64,000 bases of DNA from assembly GCF_014648355.1 (NCBI RefSeq), contig NZ_BMQY01000011.1, forward strand, positions 62,001 through 126,000, given 5' to 3'. Shown in pieces: positions 57,645-64,000 of this stretch. A model generated the notes under the pieces. It saw only the letters and a list, made by a program, of their open reading frames with translations, searched no databases and was not told where the DNA came from. A program made the translations under genes and the position numbers. This DNA is from Couchioplanes azureus (lineage in GTDB: Bacteria; Actinomycetota; Actinomycetes; Mycobacteriales; Micromonosporaceae). Positions within the stretch are counted from its first letter, which is position 1. The number at the start of each line of letters is the position of its first letter.

Positions 57645-57661
57645 CCTTGCAAATCCTTGCA
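57645..57661 (+). promoter_or_regulatory. CCTTGCA direct repeats, possible MalR-type operator
   Basis: CCTTGCA occurs at 57645-57651 and 57655-57661, ten bases apart, 56 bases before the amylase-pullulanase gene. CTTGCA-type direct repeats are known in Streptomyces amylase promoters, where they take part in maltose induction and glucose repression. The link here is by resemblance. Confidence 0.6.
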
Positions 57662-57716
57662 TGGGGGTCCGGCGGGAGTTAGCGTGCGTCGTCCCGCTGG
57701 ATAGGAAGGCCTCGAT

Positions 57717-60700
57717 GTGAAGACCTCGCGGGCGAGCGCGTTGCTGCTCGCCGTGCTTCTCGTGCTCGGCGTGCAGGTTCCGGTTTCCGCTCCGGCGGCG
57801 GCCCAGGTCCAGCCCGCACCGGCGGCCCGCGGCACCGCCGCCAACGAGCAGTTCTACTTCGTCCTGCCGGACCGTTTCGCCAACGGCGACACCGGCAACG
57901 ACCGCGGCGGCCTCCCCGGCGACCGGCTCGCCACCGGGTACGACCCGGCGGACAAGGGCTTCTACCACGGCGGAGACCTGCAGGGCGTGATCGACCGCCT
58001 CGACTACATCCAGGGGCTCGGCACGACCGCGATCTGGCTGGCGCCGGTCTTCAAGAACCGACCCGTGCAGGTGAACGGCGCCGACGTCTCGGCCGGGTAC
58101 CACGGCTACTGGATCACCGACTTCACCCAGGTCGATCCGCACTTCGGCAGCAACGCCGACCTCACGCGCCTGGTCGAGCTCGCGCACCGGCGTGGCATGA
58201 AGATCTACCTGGACATCATCGTCAACCACACCGCCGACGTCATCAAGTACGCCGAGAACAAGTACGGCTACGTCGACAAGGCGACCAAGCCGTACCGCGA
58301 CGCGCAGGGGCGCACCTTCGAGGACCGCAACTACGCCGACGGCACCCGCGCTTTCCCGCCCGTGAACGCGGGGTCGTTCCCGTACACGCCGGTGATCGCC
58401 GCCGAGGACCGGAACGTGAAGGTCCCCGGGTGGCTCAACGACCCGCGGATGTACCACAACCGCGGCGACACCACCTTCGTCGGCGAGGACAGCGAGTACG
58501 GCGACTTCTTCGGCCTCGACGACCTCTTCACCGAGCGTCCCGAGGTGGTCCGCGGCATGACGAAGATCTACGCCGACTGGATCAGGAACACCGGCATCGA
58601 CGGCTACCGGCTGGACACCGTCAAGCACTCCAACCTGGACTTCTGGCCGCAGTTCTCGGCGGGCATCGAGGCCGCCGCGAGGCAGGCGGGCAAGCCCGGC
58701 TTCTTCATGTTCGGCGAGGTCTACAGCGCCGACCAGGAGATCGAGTCCACGTACGTGCGCCGCGGCGGCCTGCCCGCCACCCTCGACTTCTCCTTCCAGG
58801 CCGCGGCGCGGACCTACACCGCCGACGGCGGCTCCGCCGAGGCCCTGGCCGCGCTGTACGCCAAGGACGACCTCTACACCACCGACGACACCACGGCGGA
58901 CCGGCTGCCCACCTTCCTCGGCAACCACGACATGGGCCGGATCGGCTCCTTCGTCGCGGCGGGCGGCACCGACCCGGCCACCCACCTGCGCCGCGACCAG
59001 CTCGCGCACGAGCTGATGTTCCTCACCCGCGGCCAGCCGGTGATCTACTCCGGCGACGAGCAGGGCTTCACCGGGCCGGGCGGGGACAAGGACGCCCGGC
59101 AGGACATGTTCGCCAGCCGGACGCCCGACTACCTCGACGACGACCTGCTCGGCACGGACCGCACCCATGCCCAGGCCAACTACGAGACCTCGCACCCCGT
59201 CTACCGGACCATCGCGGCGCTCGGCGCGCTGCGCAAGGCCCACCCCGCCCTGCGCGACGGCCTGCAGGTGACCCGGCACGCCGCCACCGGTCCCGGCGTC
59301 TTCGCGGCCTCCCGCCTGGACCGGGCCCAGCGGCGCGAGTACGTGATCGCCGTCAACAACGCCACCACCGCGCAGACGGTCACCATCGACACGTGGACCC
59401 GCGGCACGTCGTTCCAGGGTGTCTACGGCGGCGCGGGCGCCGCGGCCACCGGTGCCGACGGCAAGCTCACCTTCACCGTCCCGGCCCTGTCGGCCGTCGC
59501 CTACCGGGCCGGCAGGACGGTCGCCGCACCCACCGCCGCTCCCACCGTGCGGATCACCGCGCCGGAGCCCGGGGCGTACGTGCCCGCGCGCACGGAGCTG
59601 ACGGCCGCGGTCACCGGCGACCCGCTCGCCACCGTCCGCTTCGAGGCGAAGACCGGCGACGGCCGCTGGCGGACCCTCGGCACCGCGGACACCGCGCCCT
59701 ACCGCGTCTTCCACGACCTGACCGGGCTCGCCGGCGCCACCCCGGTCGCCTACCGGGCCACGGTCCGCGACAGCAGGGGGCGTACGGCCGTGACGACCAG
59801 CGCGATCAAGGTAGGCACCCCCGTCGTCCAGTCCGGCCCCGACTACGCGGTCGTGCACTACCAGCGGCCGGACGGCGACTACGACGACTGGAGCCTGTAC
59901 GCCTTCGGCGACGTCGACCAGTCCGCGCAGACCCCGTGGCCGCAGGGGCAGCCGTTCGCCGGCGTCGACGCGTACGGCCGCTTCGCCTGGGTCAAGCTCA
60001 AGCCCGGCGCGCGCAACGTGGGCTTCGTCGTGGTCGACAAGAACGGCACCAAGGACGTCGCCGCGGATCGCTTCCTCGACCCGGCGGTCCATCCCGAGAT
60101 CTGGCTGAAGCAGGGCGATCCGGCGATCGGCACCGAGCCGCCGCCGGTGGTGCAGGACGAGAACACGGCGATCATCCACTACCGCCGCGCCGACGGCGAC
60201 TACACCGGCTGGGGCCTGCACGTGTGGGACGGCGCCGCGGACCCGACGGACTGGTCGGCGCCGCTGCCGCCCGCCGGTTCCGACTCCTTCGGGGTGACCT
60301 TCCGGGTGCCGCTCGCCGCCGGGGCCACCGGGCTGAACTACATCATCCACAAGGGAGATCTCAAGGACCTGCCCGGGGATCAGCGGCTGGACCTCGCCTC
60401 CGCCGGGCGGGAGGTGTGGCTGCTCTCCGGCGTCCCCGACCGGCTGGTGCCCCCGGTCCGCAAGGCCGGCGGCGGGGGAGAGGTGGACCTCGCCAAGTCC
60501 GCCGCCGTCTGGCTGGACCGCGCGACCATCGCGTGGAAGACCGGCACCGGCGGCAGCCTGGAACCGGTCGGCGCGGGCACGGACGGCCGCGTCTACGACC
60601 TGATCTGGGCCCCGGGAGGCGGCCTCGACCCGGCGAAACCCGAGCACAGCCTGCGGCTGAAGGCCCAGCGCAACGGCCTCACCGAGGCGCAGCGGCGTAA

Positions 60701-63086
60701 GTTCCCGCACCTGTGGCAGTACGGCGCCTTCACGCTCCCGCGCCGCACCGACGTCCGCGAGATCGTCAAGGGGCAGGTCGCGGTCACCGAGCGCGACGCG
60801 CAGGGCAAGCTGCTCGCCGCGACCGGCGTGCAGATCGCCGGTGTGCTCGACGACGTCTACTCCGCCGCCACGGGCGCGCGGCTCGGCCCGGTGTTCGACG
60901 GCGGCCGTCCCCGGCTCGCCGTGTGGGCGCCGACCGCGACGTCGGTGCAGCTGGAGCTCTCCGACACCCCGGGCTCGGCGGTCCGGGTCGTGCCGATGAC
61001 CCGCGACGCCCGGACCGGCGTCTGGTCGGTCACCGGCGCCCGGGACTGGAAGGGCAGGTACTACCGGTACCGGGTGACCGCCTGGCAGCCCGCCGCCCGC
61101 ACGGTCGTCACGGCGAGCGTCACCGACCCGTACTCGCTGGCGCTGTCGGCGAACTCGACCCACAGCCAGATCGCCGACCTGACCGATCCGGCCCTGGCCC
61201 CGGCGGGCTGGCACCGGCTCCGCAAGCCCGCGCCGCCCGGCCGGGCCCAGATCACCGAGCTGTCCGTGCGCGACTTCTCCGAGCAGGGCACCTACGCGGC
61301 GTTCACCGACCCGGGCTCCGCCGGCATGCAGCACCTCCGGCGGCTCGCGCAGGCCGGCACCACCCACGTGCACCTGCTGCCCGTGTTCGACTTCGCCACC
61401 ATCCCGGAGCGGGGTGCCGACCAGAAGCAGCCCGCCTGCGACCTCGCGGCGCTGCCACCGGACTCCGCCGAGCAGCAGAAGTGCGTCGCGGCGGTGGCGG
61501 ACACCGACGGCTACAACTGGGGATACGACCCGCTGCACTACACGACGCCGGAGGGCGGCTACGCCCCGGATCCCGAGGGTGCGGCGCGGACCAAGGAGTT
61601 CCGGCGGATGGTGGCCGCGCTCAACGGCACCGGCCTGCGCGTGGTCATGGACGTGGTGTACAACCACACCTCGGCGGCCGGCACCGATCCCCATTCGGTG
61701 CTGGACCAGATCGTCCCCGGCTACTACCAGCGGCTGCTCGCCGACGGCTCCGTCGCGAACTCCACGTGTTGCGCCAACACCGCTCCCGAGCACGCCATGA
61801 TGGGCAAGCTCGTGGTCGACTCCGTGGTCACCTGGGCGCGGGCGTACAAGGTGGACGGCTTCCGGTTCGACCTGATGGGCCACCACCCCAAGGCGAACAT
61901 CCTGGCCGTGCGGGCCGCCCTCGACCGGCTGACCCTCGCCCGCGACGGTGTGGACGGCAAGAACATCCTGCTGTACGGCGAAGGCTGGGACTTCGGCGAG
62001 GTGGCCGGCGACGCGCGCTTCGAGCAGGCGACCCAGGCGAACCTGGCCGGTACGGGCATCGGCACCTTCAACGACCGGCTGCGCGACGCCGTCCGCGGCG
62101 GTGGCCCGTTCGACGAGAACCCGAGGGTGCAGGGCTTCGGCACCGGCCTGTTCACCGACCCCAACGGCGACCCGGTCAACGGGACGGCCGAGGAGCAGCG
62201 GGCCCGGCTGCGGCACTACCAGGACCTCGTCAAGGTCGGTTTGAGCGGCAACCTCGCGGCGTACTCGTTCACCGCCTCCGACGGCACGGTGAAGACCGGC
62301 GCGCAGATCGACTACAACGGCTCGCCGGCCGGGTACGCCGCCGCGCCGGCCGAGGCGGTCACCTATGTGGACGCCCACGACAACGAGATCCTGTACGACG
62401 CGCTCGCCTTCAAGCTGCCGCAGCGCACGTCGGCGACCGACCGGGCCCGCATGCAGTCGCTGGCGCTGGCCACCACCGTGCTGGGACAGGGGACGGGCTT
62501 CGCCGCCACCGGCAGCGAGCGGCTGCGGTCGAAGTCGCTGGACCGCAACTCGTACAACTCCGGGGACTGGTTCAACCGCATCGAGTGGGACTGCGCCCGG
62601 GGCAACGGCTTCGGCCGCGGCCTGCCCCCGGCCGCGGACAACGAGGCGAAGTGGCCGTACGCGAAGCCGCTGCTGGCCGACCCGGCGCTGACGCCGGACT
62701 GCGCGGCGATCGGCCTGGCCGACGCCACCTACCGTGAGCTGCTGAGCATCCGCCGCTCGTCGCCGGTGTTCGCCCTGCCGGACGCCGCCGAGGTGCAGAA
62801 GCGGCTGTCGTTCCCGCTGTCCGGCACCGCCGAGACACCGGGCGTCATCACCATGACCCTCGACGCGCGCGGCCTCGACCCGCACTGGACGTCGCTCACG
62901 GTGGTCTTCAACGCGACCCCGGCGACCGCCACCCAGGCCGTCCCCGCGCTGCGCGGCGCGCACGTCGAGCTGCACCCGGTCCAGCGGGCCGCGGCGGATC
63001 CCGCCGTGCGCACCGCGTCCTTCGCCGCCGCGACCGGCACCTTCACCGTCCCGGCGAGATCCGTGGCGGTGTTCGTGCGCAGCTGA
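57717..63086 (+). CDS. Secreted two-module GH13 alpha-amylase/pullulanase
   Basis: The 1789-residue protein starts at GTG 57717 (AGGAAGG seven bases upstream), with a signal peptide (residues 1 to about 31). The first GH13 module (about 40-600) has Asp300 (GYRLDTVKH), Glu334 (MFGEVYS) and Asp405 (GNHDMGR). A Big-like domain follows (about 605-700), then two PUD/CBM41 starch-binding domains (AVVHYQRPDGDYDDWSLY and AIIHYRRADGDYTGWGLH). The second module is pullulanase-type, with Asp1385 (GFRFDLMGH), Glu1422 (YGEGWDFG) and Asp1555 (DAHDNEI). Both active sites look intact, so it should cut alpha-1,4 and alpha-1,6 bonds of starch or glycogen outside the cell. Confidence 0.94.
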   Translation: MKTSRASALLLAVLLVLGVQVPVSAPAAAQVQPAPAARGTAANEQFYFVLPDRFANGDTGNDRGGLPGDRLATGYDPADKGFYHGGDLQGVIDRLDYIQGLGTTAIWLAPVFKNRPVQVNGADVSAGYHGYWITDFTQVDPHFGSNADLTRLVELAHRRGMKIYLDIIVNHTADVIKYAENKYGYVDKATKPYRDAQGRTFEDRNYADGTRAFPPVNAGSFPYTPVIAAEDRNVKVPGWLNDPRMYHNRGDTTFVGEDSEYGDFFGLDDLFTERPEVVRGMTKIYADWIRNTGIDGYRLDTVKHSNLDFWPQFSAGIEAAARQAGKPGFFMFGEVYSADQEIESTYVRRGGLPATLDFSFQAAARTYTADGGSAEALAALYAKDDLYTTDDTTADRLPTFLGNHDMGRIGSFVAAGGTDPATHLRRDQLAHELMFLTRGQPVIYSGDEQGFTGPGGDKDARQDMFASRTPDYLDDDLLGTDRTHAQANYETSHPVYRTIAALGALRKAHPALRDGLQVTRHAATGPGVFAASRLDRAQRREYVIAVNNATTAQTVTIDTWTRGTSFQGVYGGAGAAATGADGKLTFTVPALSAVAYRAGRTVAAPTAAPTVRITAPEPGAYVPARTELTAAVTGDPLATVRFEAKTGDGRWRTLGTADTAPYRVFHDLTGLAGATPVAYRATVRDSRGRTAVTTSAIKVGTPVVQSGPDYAVVHYQRPDGDYDDWSLYAFGDVDQSAQTPWPQGQPFAGVDAYGRFAWVKLKPGARNVGFVVVDKNGTKDVAADRFLDPAVHPEIWLKQGDPAIGTEPPPVVQDENTAIIHYRRADGDYTGWGLHVWDGAADPTDWSAPLPPAGSDSFGVTFRVPLAAGATGLNYIIHKGDLKDLPGDQRLDLASAGREVWLLSGVPDRLVPPVRKAGGGGEVDLAKSAAVWLDRATIAWKTGTGGSLEPVGAGTDGRVYDLIWAPGGGLDPAKPEHSLRLKAQRNGLTEAQRRKFPHLWQYGAFTLPRRTDVREIVKGQVAVTERDAQGKLLAATGVQIAGVLDDVYSAATGARLGPVFDGGRPRLAVWAPTATSVQLELSDTPGSAVRVVPMTRDARTGVWSVTGARDWKGRYYRYRVTAWQPAARTVVTASVTDPYSLALSANSTHSQIADLTDPALAPAGWHRLRKPAPPGRAQITELSVRDFSEQGTYAAFTDPGSAGMQHLRRLAQAGTTHVHLLPVFDFATIPERGADQKQPACDLAALPPDSAEQQKCVAAVADTDGYNWGYDPLHYTTPEGGYAPDPEGAARTKEFRRMVAALNGTGLRVVMDVVYNHTSAAGTDPHSVLDQIVPGYYQRLLADGSVANSTCCANTAPEHAMMGKLVVDSVVTWARAYKVDGFRFDLMGHHPKANILAVRAALDRLTLARDGVDGKNILLYGEGWDFGEVAGDARFEQATQANLAGTGIGTFNDRLRDAVRGGGPFDENPRVQGFGTGLFTDPNGDPVNGTAEEQRARLRHYQDLVKVGLSGNLAAYSFTASDGTVKTGAQIDYNGSPAGYAAAPAEAVTYVDAHDNEILYDALAFKLPQRTSATDRARMQSLALATTVLGQGTGFAATGSERLRSKSLDRNSYNSGDWFNRIEWDCARGNGFGRGLPPAADNEAKWPYAKPLLADPALTPDCAAIGLADATYRELLSIRRSSPVFALPDAAEVQKRLSFPLSGTAETPGVITMTLDARGLDPHWTSLTVVFNATPATATQAVPALRGAHVELHPVQRAAADPAVRTASFAAATGTFTVPARSVAVFVRS

Positions 63087-63089
63087 GGC

Positions 63090-64000
63090 TCAGGCGGTGG
63101 TCTTCGCCACCAGCTCGAGCGAGCGCCGGCGGGCCGCCGCGTCGTAGACCGTGGTCGACAGCATGATCTCGTCGGCCCCGGTCGCGGCGGCCAGCGCCGC
63201 CAGCCGCGCGGCCACGGTCGCGGGTGAGCCGTGTGCCTGCTGCGCACGGTAGTCGCGCAGCCGCTCCTGCACCTCCGCGGGCAGGGTGACCTCGGCCGCC
63301 TCGGCGGGCGGCAGCAGGGGCCGGTCGGCCCGCCCGGCGAACAGGTCGGCCTTGACGAGGTCCAGCGGGCGGCCGAGCGCGTCCGCCTCCGCGTCGGTGT
63401 CGGCGCAGACCGTCTCCACGGCGATCATCACGTACGGCCGGTCGAGCCAGCGCGACGGCCGGAAGGCCTCGCGGTAGCGGTCCAGCGCCTCCGCGGTGTT
63501 CTGCGGGCGGATGTGGTGCGCGAACGCGACCGGCAGACCCAGCTCGCCGGCGAGCGACGCCCCCGCCGTGCTGGAGGACAGCAACCACGGCTGCACGGCG
63601 GCCCGATAGCCGGGCAGCAGCGCTGGCCCGCCGTCGCCGGACAGGTAGCCGAGCAGCTCGACGATCCCCGCGCGGTAGTCGTCGGCGGTGGCCGGCGGCG
63701 CACCGCGGCGCAGCGCGGCGACGACCGAGGCGTCGAAGGTGCCGGGGCCGCGGCCGATCCCCAGGTCGATCCGGCCGGGATGCAGCGCGTCCAGCGTGGC
63801 GAACTGCTCGGCGACCGCCCGCGGCGCGTGGTTCGGCAGCAGCACCCCGCCCGAGCCGACCCGGAGCCGGGACGTGGTCGCCGCCGCGTGCGCGATCAGC
63901 ACGGGCGGGGCCACGCTGCCGATGAGCGGGGCGCCGTGGTGCTCGGCGAACCAGGCGCGGCGCAGGCCGAGCTCGTCGGCCGCCCGGACGGCCGTGGCCG
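63090..64000 (-). CDS. LLM-class flavin-dependent oxidoreductase (partial, continues past window)
   Basis: A frame on the minus strand runs from the stop at 63090 to the right edge without a stop. It reads RAADELGLRRAWFAEHHGAP, then PVLIAHAAATTSRLRVGSGGVLLPNHAPRAVAEQF, which is the bacterial luciferase-like fold (LLM group). GRIDLGIGRGPG and ADEIMLSTTVYD are also family motifs. The N terminus is missing, so about 300 residues are seen. It converges with the amylase gene, three bases between their stops. The substrate is unknown. Confidence 0.85.
   Translation of the reverse strand, partial: ATAVRAADELGLRRAWFAEHHGAPLIGSVAPPVLIAHAAATTSRLRVGSGGVLLPNHAPRAVAEQFATLDALHPGRIDLGIGRGPGTFDASVVAALRRGAPPATADDYRAGIVELLGYLSGDGGPALLPGYRAAVQPWLLSSSTAGASLAGELGLPVAFAHHIRPQNTAEALDRYREAFRPSRWLDRPYVMIAVETVCADTDAEADALGRPLDLVKADLFAGRADRPLLPPAEAAEVTLPAEVQERLRDYRAQQAHGSPATVAARLAALAAATGADEIMLSTTVYDAAARRRSLELVAKTTA

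Noticed and set aside
57444..62975. An 1843-residue open frame on the minus strand opposite the amylase-pullulanase gene
   Set aside because: It is a GC-bias shadow: composition is Arg/Gly/Val/Ala-rich with no domain, and the plus strand carries a complete motif-rich enzyme.
1..64000. tRNA, rRNA, CRISPR arrays, insertion sequences or prophage
   Set aside because: No cloverleaf, conserved rRNA stretch, regularly spaced repeat array, transposase or phage gene was seen in the translated or raw sequence.

Overview
The window is very GC-rich, densely coded actinobacterial chromosome: G/C in almost every third codon position, frequent GTG/TTG starts, ATGA-type overlaps and several probably leaderless genes. 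SARP, DUF6230, DUF6059, DUF574-type methyltransferase and PucR families together suggest a mycelial actinomycete, most likely Micromonosporaceae (Actinoplanes-like). The genus is inference. No rRNA, tRNA, CRISPR, transposase or phage gene was seen.

Region 1 (1 to about 22300) is one side of a biosynthetic gene cluster that starts outside the window. In order it encodes the tail of an unidentified protein, a START-fold (SRPBCC) protein, a type III polyketide synthase, two paralogous class III aminotransferases, a fatty-acyl-AMP-ligase-like enzyme, an FMN reductase, a methyltransferase and a complete acetyl-CoA carboxylase (fused AccD-AccA, biotin carrier, biotin carboxylase). A reversed FAD monooxygenase and a POT-family transporter follow. 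Then come a 3-hydroxyisobutyrate-dehydrogenase-like enzyme, two asparagine-synthetase-like proteins around a SchA/CurD-like protein, an SbnA-like PLP enzyme and an M24 metallopeptidase. A plausible reading is that the carboxylase supplies malonyl-CoA for a polyketide, which is then aminated, oxidised, methylated and joined by an amide bond to an amine or unusual amino acid. Both asparagine-synthetase homologues lack the glutaminase cysteine and one also lacks the ATP-binding loop, so amide or lactam synthesis with a free amine fits better than asparagine formation. I do not recognise the product.

Region 2 (22297 to 29022) is mostly regulatory: a NarL-type two-component pair converging on the cluster, an AHL-lactonase-family hydrolase, a DUF6059-like small protein behind a 17-bp repeat array, a tiny membrane protein, a large SARP regulator with a P-loop domain, and an acyl-carrier-like protein without the phosphopantetheine serine.

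Region 3 (29376 to 47027) is mixed chromosomal content: DUF1905, methyltransferases, a DivIVA-like coiled coil, a P1 peptidase, an XRE regulator, a secreted lipase, a serine beta-lactamase-like hydrolase, a membrane Ser/Thr kinase with an FHA-HTH partner, a MurE-like ligase with a Fem-like aminoacyltransferase, and a secreted nuclease with a lamin-tail domain.

Region 4 (47070 to 64000) carries TetR and two PucR-type regulators, a DUF6230 operon with a good promoter and a 45-bp tandem duplication, a beta-propeller/alditol oxidase pair, a DesA3-like desaturase with its reductase, an iron-boxed siderophore-interacting protein, a 1789-residue amylase-pullulanase, and a partial LLM-class oxidoreductase running off the end.
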